DNA of 64,000 nucleotides from Oryza sativa Japonica Group (lineage: Eukaryota > Streptophyta > Magnoliopsida > Poales > Poaceae), in the NCBI RefSeq assembly GCF_034140825.1, contig NC_089043.1, positions 25,656,001 to 25,720,000 on the forward strand, written 5' to 3'. Below, one piece after another: positions 55,300 to 64,000 of this stretch. The number at the start of each line of letters is the position of its first letter. Within the stretch, counting starts at the first letter, position 1. The notes beneath the pieces were generated by a model that was not told the DNA's origin, made no database searches, and was given only the letters and a program-made list of their open reading frames with translations. The position numbers and the translations under genes were made by a program.

Positions 55300-55715
55300 G
55301 TTGACCAGCCCGGCCCCGGCGTGCACCGACGCGCGCCCAGCCGGCTCGTCAGCTGGGACGTGCCGACGTTGACCTCCGGCGAAGCGTCCCCCCCTCGCTC
55401 CGGCGACATATGGCCATACTCTCCGGAAGCGCGGAGCTAGGAAATTTTTTAAGCCCAAACATACACAAATATATCTAGTAGTATTTGCTACAATATTTCT
55501 AACTTTAATCCTTTCAAAATAATAAAAATTCAATGGTGTATTTGCTGGTGAGCCCGGGCGGCTGCCCGTGCAAGCCGGACGGTGGCTCCGCCCCTGCTCT
55601 CCGGTACTGGAGATGGAGGTGCATAGTGAGAGCTGAAGAACTTGTCGATGAGGTGAAGAAGACGATGACCCACCTCGTCATCGTCTCCCACGGCTTAGAT
55701 CCATATTTGCCCGTG
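55300..55715 (-). pseudogene. Decayed DUF247 gene fragment
   Basis: On the minus strand 55580-55700 matches the DUF247 gene at 52400-53863 around its Asp run. The shared order is TGGGAGACGATGACGA, then GTCTTCTT-ACCTCAT, AAGTTCTTCAGC, and CTCCATCTCCAGTACC. Roughly 55310-55430 matches the next part (ATGGCCATATGTCGCCGGAGCG, GACGAGCCGGCTGGGCGCG). About 130 bp of unrelated AT-rich DNA separates the two blocks. Frames are disrupted and most of the gene is missing. It is best read as a remnant of a tandem or dispersed DUF247 duplicate. Confidence 0.65.
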
Positions 55716-56127
55716 GCAATGTTATAGCTTAGATCCATATCATCCTAATTCTATTTGGTAGAGCTACAACCTAAAGCTGAAGTCTAACGAAAACGATTTC
55801 AGCTTAAAAAACAAAAGTGGAGCGGACTAATATACTCTCTCAAAATGAAGTAAAAAAGATAGAATCAGGTTTAAACTATGTTTGATTGTGAAGATTGGAA
55901 CCTTCCTTTCCGGCAATAAAAAGGAACAACTCATCAACACATAATCAATTACGTGTTAACTTAAACAATGGATTAATATGATTTTTAAAGTAATGGCACC
56001 GAACATGTCTCAGGGCTCAAGTGATTAACCGAAGTGTTTTTCTATATATTTATTCTGCGAAAACGTTTAACAGTTTAAAAAATATGTATGCGAAAAATGA
56101 GAGAAGTGAGAATAAAAAAGGAAAAGG

Positions 56128-56284
56128 CTATACATACTAACTTTTTTCTTACTAAATTCTTACTAACGCTGATGTGTCATGCTATGAGTGCATCTAGATT
56201 TTTTTATAACTTTCATCTACTTAAATCAAATAGTTGAGATGATTGTTAGTAAAAAATTAGTAAGAAAAATTTAGTACGTGTAGC
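56128..56284. mobile_element. MITE with ~40-bp inverted ends
   Basis: GCTATACATACTAACTTTTT at the left and GCTACACGTACTAAATTTTT inverted at the right. Both continue into TTCTTACTAA-TTTTTACTAAC-like sequence. About 157 bp. Flanks are too AT-rich to call a target duplication. Confidence 0.65.
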
Positions 56285-56357
56285 AGTGATGAAAAATGGC
56301 ACCACCAAACTCAGCTATAAGATGCTTCATAACTTCACTCCAAGTCTCCAACGATGA

Positions 56358-56384
56358 CTTGAGGGACCTTTGGTGTACTTTTTC
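56358..56384. mobile_element. Isolated right terminus of the GGAAAAAGTACACCG-type family
   Basis: TTGAGGGACCTTTGGTGTAC followed by TTTTTC matches the outer terminus of the elements at 7825 and 48395. The rest of the element is absent. Confidence 0.6.
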
Positions 56385-56918
56385 TGCCAATAGAGGATGG
56401 AGGATGAAGCAGGCCGAAAAAGAGTAGTTCGATTGCTTATTGGGCTGATTAAGGCTTCTTTTTTATTTTTGTGAATACAAATACGAAATACAGAGTATAT
56501 ATATATAGTTTTTTTTAAAAAAAATTTGGGTATACATCTGAATACTCTTGAATTATAGCTGGGCCCGCCCTGACTCCATCTAAAAAAACCAACTCCTGAT
56601 TATCCAGTTTTAAGGTTAGAAGTTTGTTTTTTTTAACAGTGGAGTAAGTAGCTAGCTCCTTGATTTCTTACATGTTTTATAAAAGCTAATGAGACGATTA
56701 TTCTGATTATGCATCTGTAGCTGATGTAGATGTAAGAAGTTTTACTTTCATAATTCCATTATCAGAACAAAAGGGTCTCACATCTCTTGGTAGTTTTCCA
56801 TGTGACATTGTGCTGGAACTGTGCTAAGGTTGCATAATTACCCTCCTAATTTTTACAGCACGAGATTGTGTTCTCGGTTGATAACCAAGTAGTAATAAAT
56901 AGTGTAAGTAGCAAAACC

Positions 56919-58616
56919 TTAGAGTAGCTTATCCACGTATCTTTGGTACAGATAATCCACCATTATGCTGTAAGCTCTCTCAGTAGGATGGAAGCTGTCC
57001 CAGAAGACAAACTTCCGGTCATCGGCGCACGTCGTCGCCGTCAGCTGGTTGCAGAGAAGCGTCACCTCGAACTCTCCGGTGCCGCAGCATCCTCTCGTCG
57101 ACACATCAAATCCTGCACAGGCAGCAGCAACAACGAGCATCTTCTCAGGCGATCGATCGATCGAGAGCTAACGAATCGATGAATTCGACAATGTGTTCTT
57201 GAAGCAAAACAACGAATCGATCGAATCTGGGTCACCGTATTTGCCGGGGTCGGCGATCATGTCGTCCAGGACGCCGTAGATGTCGACGTAGCCGATGCTC
57301 TGCAGCTGCAGCGTCTCGCGAAGGCAGCCGATCTCCTGCTCCAGCTTGGCGTTGAACAGCCGCGCCGCGCGGTTTTGGGCCGCGTCGCACTCCCTTCCGC
57401 CGCCCGCGGCGTCGACGGCGACGCTCCGCCGCTGCGACGGCACGCACCCGATCGGCGGCATCCCCAGGACGGCGATCCTCCTCGCCCCTTGCCGGTGAAG
57501 TTGCTGTGTACCACTACCAACATCAGCAAGAACGAACAAACTGAACATGAACAGGTTCTGAATTGGAGATGAGGCTTCAGATTGGGTGAGAATTTTTGGT
57601 TGCAAGATCCATCACCTTGACGAAATCAGAGGCTAGATTGGCGAGGAAATCGACGTAGGATGAGATGTCGAACTGGAGTGGCCTGACGGGGGCGAGGTAG
57701 TAGTTGTTGGCGATGTCGTCGGAGCCGGCGCAGACGAGGAACAGGCTCTCCGACACGATCCTCGCGGCGGCGGCCTCGCCGGCGATCCCAGCGAGCTTCT
57801 CCTTGTACTCGGCGAACATGTTCAGCTGCTCCTGCATCGGCAGAACCGCCTGAAACGAAACCATCGAGCATTAAACTACACAGCATCTTGCATTCCAATG
57901 GCGATCGCCCCATTCCCGCTGTTTGGAGTCGTAGTATCCGAGTCTTTTTTTTTTCCTTTGGTTTTCTGTTCCCCTCCTCTCTTGGCATGAGTCGGTCTGA
58001 CTTAATGTGTTGTGTAACAATTATTCTTTTCTTCTAATATATTGTATTGACATACAATTTTTTTGCGCGTTCGAGAAAAAAATCCAATGGCGATCAATGG
58101 AGAGATGTGTTTGAGACGTTACATTACCACGAGAGTGGAGGTGAGCGGGTCGTAGCCGCTGCCGGCGGAGGCGAAGCTGACGCCGGTGAGGAGGTCGCCG
58201 TCGGTGAGGTCGGTGCCGAGGTAGGCCGGAACCAGGTCTTTCAAGCCAAGCCGTGACGCTGCGCAAGATCAATATGCAGCCATGGACGACGACTCAAATG
58301 ACGAGATGAAACTCCGGCGACCATGGAGACGGATAGGCTGACCTAGGAAGTCCGGCGGGATGCGGCCGTTGGAGAAGCGGCCGGTGGGTTCGCCGCCGTT
58401 GAGGTCCTTGCCGTAGGGCCTGAAGTTGGACCGGGTGAGCGTCAGCACGGCGTTGTTGTTGCCGGTGTCGACGATGGAGTCGCCGAACACCAGGACGGCC
58501 GGCACCCGCGGCCTCCCGCCGCCGCCCGTACCATTCGCCGTCGTCGTCGCGGCGACCTGCCATGGCGAGACACAGAACACCACCAGCAGCAGCAGCTTGA
58601 CACTCCCATGCTCCAT
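56919..58616 (-). CDS. GDSL esterase/lipase, secreted
   Basis: SGNH-hydrolase acting on acyl or acetyl esters outside the cell; the substrate is not predictable from sequence. Exons, minus strand: 58343-58616, 58128-58258, 57616-57849, 57236-57503 and 56919-57112. They encode 366 residues, normal for plants. The signal peptide is at about 1-23 (KLLLLVVFCVSPWQVAA). Block I is VPAVLVFGDSIVDTGNNN, with catalytic Ser47. Block III reads GSDDIANNYY, with Asp where the classical GxND has Asn. ARRIAVLGMPPIGCVPSQR is the usual mid-region. Block V WDSFHPTERAY supplies Asp341 and His344. The start is MEHGSVKLLL. The five-exon layout is the standard plant one. Confidence 0.94.
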
Positions 58617-61103
58617 GGTCACCACCGGCAGCTAGCCAGTGAGGCAGTGACCACTATCATCTGTAGCGTTCTTGGAATTTTTTGTGATTTTATCGCCACT
58701 AATTAGGATGGAGCTAGATTCTTGGCATTTTTCGAGAGTTTTATCGCCAACGATTCATCATTGGAGTAAGTAAGATGCCTTTTTCGTCTGTGCATGCATG
58801 ATAGGCTAGTAGATCGGATACGACAAGTGATCGTCGGCAAAGAATCATGGAGATTTTCTGGCAATCTGGTCGCATCCGATGAACACCAGCCACTAACCTG
58901 GTCTGATCATCTATCAGTGTTGAGAGCTGCATCCAACAGCTATAATCTACGTGCAGATGGAAGCATGGCGAGCAGGTTAGTCTACAGAACTTCATAGTTA
59001 AGGTCCAGTTTGATTTAGATTACTTAGTGAATTATTACCGTAGATTACCTACTCAATTACAGTGATAAATTATTATTTTTTTAAAAAAAATAAAATTTAC
59101 AAATAGTTTACTGATAGAAGAAAAGTCTTTTAAGAAAATACATTTTTCTAAGCATAGAGCAGATAATATGTTTCAAATATTCTGGTGAATAAGATGCAGT
59201 GATGGACCAACAGTGAAACAAGCTATGAAAGATGGATTGAGATACTCTAACTTACTTCCCTCTAATTTGTGGGCCTGCTAGCTAAATGGAAGTAAGTTAG
59301 AGGATCCTCTTCCATGCAAAGATTATCTAACTTACTTCCCTCTAACCAGCAGACCCCCGTAACTCAAAATCATAGGGAAGTAAGTTAAAGGATCCTCAAA
59401 GATGGACCACAACCCACAAGCAACTTGGTAGATGAATGAGGATTAGATAGCCAAAAACAGATTCTGATTGGACTAACAGCTCATCCGATGGACTTCAACT
59501 CACACAACCTACTGTGAGTCTGTGACATGCTCCCTTCAGTAGTACTACATGGAATGGAAGGTTGTAGGTTTGTATTTTCATACATACTTGTCCATAATGT
59601 TCAACCTGCTGGGTAGAGATGAGCAAAATTATCCACTGGCAGGAAATTAACATAACCCATCCCCAGAAAAAAACCTATGCATGCCAGTAAAAGAAGTTGA
59701 GAGCAAAGATAATAATGAGAATGATGTATCAACTCCTTTACACATTCCACAAATCCATAATGTACTCTTGACAACACACCTAACAGTCTCATGTCGAACA
59801 TCAGCAACCAAATACCGTTTCAAAACAAGATGCAGTACTTTAAATAAGAGAAACAACTCGACAACCACTGTTTCAGTTATATTTATTCACAAACCTGGAC
59901 ACAAACTTTTAAGAAAATACGAACCCTTCCCTACTTGGCTTACTGCTGGCCACCATATAATTCAGATTTCATGAACCAGAGCCATTTGCTTTTGGCCAGC
60001 ATCCAAAGACTAAGGAAGAAATATGAGTAGGGCGCTGTCACGGGCACCAGTAGCTTAAAAATCTGGAAGGCGACTACATATTTCATTCAACACCAGAACA
60101 CCAGGATGAGGCAGCAAATTAGTAAAAATTTTACATCCCTTGTATATAAGTATAAATCCAAAGTCACATGATATCTTAATACCCAAAAGAGAACTGATCA
60201 ATGTCTATTGAATATTTTATGATGGAAACCCTGCTAAGGCTACTGAAATTACGATGAGACCGCTTTGATAACCATGCAGCTCTTGAATTGGGAAAAAAAA
60301 GTACATAAAGATGCGATATGCACCAATAAAATTATAAAAGGAGTTACTTCTGATGATGCTTTGGCAGTTCTAACCCATTTGAGTCAATTACTACTTTATC
60401 ATCTGCAAGATAAGCTCGTGAATGAAAACTAAGACCTATAGTACTAGTATCATGTTTGTAGTAGGAAGATCCCCCATGCTGTGCAATAAGATAGGAAAAA
60501 TGGTGTGTTCATTTAAGTGCAAACTTACAAGTTGAAACCACTCCCTTCTCATAACTTATATAGCTTGAGTTATAGAACATTCTTGAGTTTTCAGCTACCA
60601 CTCTTTGGTACAATGGTATAAAGGTTTTCAAACTATATTGCAGCAATAAGAGGTACAGACATAAGGTAAAACAATGAGAAAAATTAAGCAGAGTGCATGA
60701 ACATGGAAGTCATTACTTGATTGAAAAGCCCATAACCAGCTAGCAAGCCTAGCAAGCAATTATGACTGAAACCTGTAATCTGTGAAGAAGGGCATCAAAC
60801 ATTAAACACACCATGTTCAAGTTTAAATATCCATAAAAGAAGCCATGTTTCTGACGATACAACACCAGCACATCCTGAGGAAATTAGACCATCATGCTTG
60901 ATTACATATATCGAAGCAAATTGACTAGTGAGATGGTTTAATTAATCAACACATACATGATACGCCACCCAATTCTATTCAATACCAGTATATTGCTGCA
61001 TGATCTTGAATAATCATGTATGAGAGCTTGCATTATTTGTTCTTACTAGTACATGACCTACAACGGCATGGAAACATGAATCATAAAATAGCTTACCAAG
61101 GAA
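58617..61103. other. Gene-free spacer between GDSL and MED4
   Basis: 58617-58740 is the GDSL promoter/leader. Two small foldbacks occupy 59246-59401. From about 59600 to 61103 the DNA is AT-rich, intron- or 3'-UTR-like, and probably includes MED4 3' untranslated sequence. Open frames here are short (up to 97 codons) and featureless. Confidence 0.5.
59246..59401. repeat. Two tandem foldback units sharing a TCTAACTTACTTCCCTCTAA arm
   Basis: TCTAACTTACTTCCCTCTAA appears at 59248 and again at about 59327. Each is followed after 40-50 bp by its inverted partner GGAAGTAAGTTAGAGGATCC or GGAAGTAAGTTAAAGGATCC. Each unit could form a short hairpin. Probably a duplicated or nested small MITE. Confidence 0.7.
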
Positions 61104-62348
61104 CTAATCCTCATCATCTTCTTCAGAGCTCCCGACGTCGCTACTGTACTCATCACTGCTAGAACTATTGTTAATGTCAAGATCAACATGCCGAACCTGT
61201 ATCGGTTCTTGTGCCTTCGGCACCATTGCTGGCACCACAACCGGCATCTGTTGCACACTGGCCCGTGGCTCCTCACCCTTGACACCAGCCAGAATGCCAT
61301 CCGGCGGTAGAGTGATCGGGTCCCCGGGTTTCCATCCAGGCGGCGGCAACGGGATTTCGAGAGGCAGCGCCCCGTTCCGCCACCCATGCGGATGCGGCAC
61401 AGTGATTGGTAGCACAGCTGCCTCCTGGGTTGGTGAAGGCTGAAAAAGCGGAGTGGCATCTCCCTCTGCTGCAGTCCTCTCCTTTGCTTCCTGGGATTTC
61501 GGCACTCCAACATCCAAATCCGCAAATTGATACAGCTGCGACATCCTCATCTCATTTTCCTGAGGAGCAGGCGGCAACGCCCCACGCAGAGGCAGCCCAG
61601 CACCATGCTCAGGCGGCGCGAAGGTCGTGTAGCTTATGCGGTGGGCGTACGTCAGGACGTCGTCCAGGTTGAGCTTGGAGTGCAGCGACGCGCCAAAGTC
61701 GCCGTCTGACACCGGCTCGGGGTCGTCCGCCGCCGCGGCGCCGCGCGGGCGCTTGGGGTCGCGGCGGTAGTCGGCGTAGTCGTCGACGAGGCGGTCGAGC
61801 ACGTGGTGCGCCTCGCGGAGCTTCTTGGCGAAGGCGAGGATCGAGGCGTCCTTGGCGCGCGCCTCGCGGGCGAGGCGCGCGCGCGCGTCCTGCAGGTCGA
61901 GGGTCTCCTGCAGCTCGGCGACGGCCTCGAAGAGCTGGGTCTGGAGCGTGTTGAGCAGCGACAGCGCCTCCTTGGTGGAGGAGATCGGGGCCGGGAGCGG
62001 CGGCGGCGGCGCGGAGGACGGCGAGGGGAGGAAAGTGGGGAGTGACCCCCGGTACGCCGAGATCCACGCGGCGCGGCTCGGCGAGAGCTCGAAGAGGTTG
62101 GAGGCGAGCGCGGAGATCAGCTGGAGGAGCGCCTGCGCCCGCGGGAGCGGCGGCAGGAGCGGCAGCAGCGACGGCGATGTAGTTAGGGTTGGTGCAGCGG
62201 CAGCGGCAGCGCCCACGGCCGCCGCCGCGCTAGGGTTGCCCTGCGGCGGCGAGGAGGTGGGATTCCCCGCAGCCGGGTTGGGCGGGAGCGACGGCGACGA
62301 GGCCGTCAGCCCCAGCCGCGCCGGCGAGGGGTGGTGCGACTGCATCAT
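61104..62348 (-). CDS. MED4: Mediator complex subunit 4 (MED4)
   Basis: Middle-module subunit of Mediator, which links transcription factors to RNA polymerase II in the nucleus. It is a single uninterrupted frame of 414 residues on the minus strand. Residues 1-75 are Pro/Ser/Ala-rich. LPRAQALLQLISALASNLFE and a coiled-coil region at about 130-205 (LLNTLQTQLFEAVAELQETL, ASILAFAKKLREAHHVLDRL) form the Med4 core. The family signature LNLDDVLTYAHRISYTTFAP and the plant motif ENEMRMSQLYQFADLDVGVP follow. The C-terminus is Pro-rich and ends in an acidic Ser/Asp/Glu tail (SSSSDEYSSDVGSSEEDDED). The start codon is 252 bp from that of the divergent MSI-type gene. Confidence 0.93.
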   Translation of the reverse strand: MMQSHHPSPARLGLTASSPSLPPNPAAGNPTSSPPQGNPSAAAAVGAAAAAAPTLTTSPSLLPLLPPLPRAQALLQLISALASNLFELSPSRAAWISAYRGSLPTFLPSPSSAPPPPLPAPISSTKEALSLLNTLQTQLFEAVAELQETLDLQDARARLAREARAKDASILAFAKKLREAHHVLDRLVDDYADYRRDPKRPRGAAAADDPEPVSDGDFGASLHSKLNLDDVLTYAHRISYTTFAPPEHGAGLPLRGALPPAPQENEMRMSQLYQFADLDVGVPKSQEAKERTAAEGDATPLFQPSPTQEAAVLPITVPHPHGWRNGALPLEIPLPPPGWKPGDPITLPPDGILAGVKGEEPRASVQQMPVVVPAMVPKAQEPIQVRHVDLDINNSSSSDEYSSDVGSSEEDDED

Positions 62349-62600
62349 CGCGGCGGCGGCGGCGGCGACTGCGGATGCAGGAGACGGACGCGAGGCAGAA
62401 GCTACTAGACAAAATTTCCTCTTAATGGGCTAATGGGCCTCCAAATTGTATTATATGGGCTTTACGGCCCATAAAAGCCCATTAACTCGGCCATAAAACA
62501 CCATCTCTTCTGACTCCGCCGCATCGTCTCCCCAATCTTTTTGGCGGGAGAGCACCACAGCGCCGCCTCCACTTCCCGCGCAATTCGCAAGAGAAGAGCC
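62349..62600. promoter_or_regulatory. Bidirectional promoter of MED4 and the MSI-type gene
   Basis: Only 252 bp separate the two start codons. The middle carries a cluster of TGGGC/GGCCCA (site II-like) motifs within about 65 bp (62425-62490): AATGGGCTAATGGGCC, TATGGGCTTTACGGCCCAT, AAAAGCCCATTAAC. Such motifs are bound by TCP-type factors and are frequent in promoters of growth and replication genes. They read in both directions, so one cluster can serve both genes. No TATA box is obvious. Shared control is inference. Confidence 0.7.
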
Positions 62601-63224
62601 ATGGACGGCGGGTCCTCCACGGCGGCGAGGTCGTCGGCGGCGGAGATGGAGGAGCACCAGAACTGGAAGAAGAACGCGCCGGTGCTCTACGACCTCGTCA
62701 TCTCCCAGCCGCTCGAGTGGCCGTCGCTCACCGTCCAGTGGCTCCCCTCCCACTCCCGGTCGCCGGGCTCCGCCCGCTCCCACCGCCTCGTCCTCGGCAC
62801 CCACACCTCCGACGAGACGCCCAACCACCTCCTACTCGCCGACGCCGCCCTCCCGCTCCCGCCCCGCCTGGCGGCGGCGGCCGCGGCGGCGGGCGGTGCC
62901 GTCCCGGCCCCGTCCGTGTCCATCTCCCGCTCGGTGCCGCACAAGGGCGAGGTCAACCGCGCCCGCTGCATGCCGCAGAGGCCGTACACGGTGGCTACCA
63001 AGACCTGCGTGGATGAGGTGCACGTGTACCATCTTGGCGACGGCGGCGAGAAGGGCGGCGCCGATGTGGTGCTCAGGGGGCATGAAGCGGAGGGGTATGG
63101 GCTGGCGTGGAGTCCGATGAAGGAGGGGTTGCTGCTGAGCGGCTCGTATGATAAGAAGATTTGCCTTTGGGATCTCGCTGCTGGGAGTGGAGCTTCGTCT
63201 CTGGATGCACATCATGTGTTCGAG
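62601..63224 (+). CDS. MSI2/3-type WD40 histone-binding protein (RBAP46/48 family), first exon
   Basis: Histone H3/H4 chaperone subunit of chromatin complexes (CAF-1, histone deacetylase or Polycomb type). The first exon codes 208 residues to a GAG/GTAATG donor; the remaining exons lie beyond 64000. After a short Ser/Ala-rich N-terminus, HQNWKKNAPVLYDLVISQPL and EWPSLTVQWLP form the histone-binding N-terminal helix region of this family. RLVLGTHTSDETPNHLLLAD and HKGEVNRARCMPQRPYTVAT follow. WD repeats then begin (LRGHEAEGYGLAWSPMKEGL, LLSGSYDKKICLWDL). It is closer to MSI1/2/3 than to MSI4/FVE, which has a different N-terminus. The start ATG is in GCCATGG context; an in-frame ATG 60 bp upstream is less likely. 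Confidence 0.92.
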
Positions 63225-64000
63225 GTAATGCGCCGTCAAATGCCCCCCTCCCCTCATTCCATTTTGCAGTAAACATTTACAGTCGTTAAATGTTACATTA
63301 TACGATGCAGTTGAGCAATGATTCGTAATTCATAATCCAATTCATTTAGTAAGGATGCTTCGATTGTTTCTTCCCCTTTTTTTTTTCAGTAAACAAATTT
63401 TGATCTGCCAGATCTCTTAGTAAACAATATTGAAATAATGAAATTGAACTGTTTCTGGTCTTTCCTAAATGTTGGAAGAGAATCATTATAACTGAAATAA
63501 CTGCACAATTCCAGAGTAGATAATTGCACTGCGTAGGAGAAAGGACACAGCAATTGAATAACTAGTCGAGAAGAGAACATGGTTCCATTTCCATAGCTGC
63601 ATTTTAAGCACAAACAATCATCTCTTGGTGTGAGGAACAATTCTATTATGCATAAACAGATCACTGAGTTTTTTTTATGTGAGCGTTCTAGAAGGCACCT
63701 GAGCTGATTAGCAAACATCATGAAATTGGGATGTTTTAAATGTAATTGTGGAAAGAGTTTTTTTATGACCTTTGGAGGTATTAAAACTAGGAGATACCTC
63801 TACTTTGCAATACTCTGGAGGATAGTAAATTAGCTCTTGTTTTCCAGAACAATCAGTATCTGTTTTGGCATGCAAGGAATGGCTAGCACCTAGCAAGCTA
63901 GTCGAGCAATTCTTGTACGCACGTAAAAGCAATATTGAATATGCAGCAGTTCATGTAACAATGTTGTATAATTCCTCTTTCCAATCTGCTAACAGTTCTC
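63225..64000 (+). other. First intron of the MSI-type gene (incomplete)
   Basis: AT-rich DNA following the GT donor at 63225. I found no acceptor followed by the expected next WD-repeat coding segment before the window ends, so the intron is at least 776 bp. Confidence 0.7.

Larger units (their letters stand above)
55740..56918. other. Spacer with MITE and transposon ends
   Basis: Holds a MITE (56128-56284) and an isolated transposon terminus (56358-56384). The rest is AT-rich DNA plus the probable 3' untranslated region of the GDSL gene near 56800-56918. No gene seen. Confidence 0.55.

Noticed and set aside
62541-62600. Upstream in-frame ATG of the MSI-type gene
   Set aside because: It adds a non-conserved 20-residue leader. 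The ATG at 62601 has strong GCCATGG context and fits the family length.

Overview
This is plant nuclear DNA from a grass, almost certainly Oryza (rice). The evidence is GC-rich first exons, introns of about 80-1,800 bp, and dense grass-type MITEs (Stowaway, Tourist/PIF-like, Mutator-like, hAT, CACTA). Proteins include a plastid acyl carrier protein, a plant synaptotagmin and a plant MED4. From memory, not from a search, the order DHQ synthase / beta-galactosidase / SKP1 fits the long arm of rice chromosome 9.

Layout. 1-5.0 kb: SYT-type synaptotagmin, minus strand, 3' end outside the window. 5-10.5 kb: MITE-rich spacer with a truncated gene-carrying transposon. 10.5-11.7 kb: small intronless gene of unknown function. 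12.3-15.4 kb: plastid 3-dehydroquinate synthase (minus), head to head with an 18-exon beta-galactosidase (16.4-21.7 kb, plus); a 310-bp MITE lies between them. 21.7-25.5 kb: a foldback element split by a solo LTR, a SINE, an A-rich array and a tRNA-Pro gene. 25.8-28.4 kb: MCM10 (plus), convergent with a two-exon SKP1 gene (29.5-31.8 kb, minus), whose promoter abuts a transposon. 32.8-38 kb: no gene, diverged tandem and direct repeats. 38.1-38.8 kb: DUF4408/DUF761 protein (minus). 40.6-42.9 kb: plastid acyl carrier protein (minus). 43.2-51.8 kb: transposon cluster, including a 3.15-kb MULE with a 1.42-kb CACTA element inside it, an element carrying a piece of a host membrane-protein gene, and an hAT element. 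52.4-53.9 kb: DUF247 gene (minus) with a decayed relative at 55.3-55.7 kb. 56.9-58.6 kb: GDSL esterase/lipase (minus). 61.1-62.3 kb: MED4 (minus), divergent from an MSI-type WD40 histone-binding gene (from 62.6 kb, plus, runs off the window) across a 252-bp shared promoter.

The genes are ordinary, functionally unrelated host genes and do not form a pathway cluster. Exon boundaries were set by hand from GT/AG sites and family similarity; for each multi-exon gene the exon lengths give one uninterrupted reading frame. I did not find a convincing new biological system. The most unusual material is the nested, gene-capturing transposon cluster, the TE-abutted SKP1 promoter, the duplicated MCM10 C-terminal coding segment and the interrupted long palindrome.
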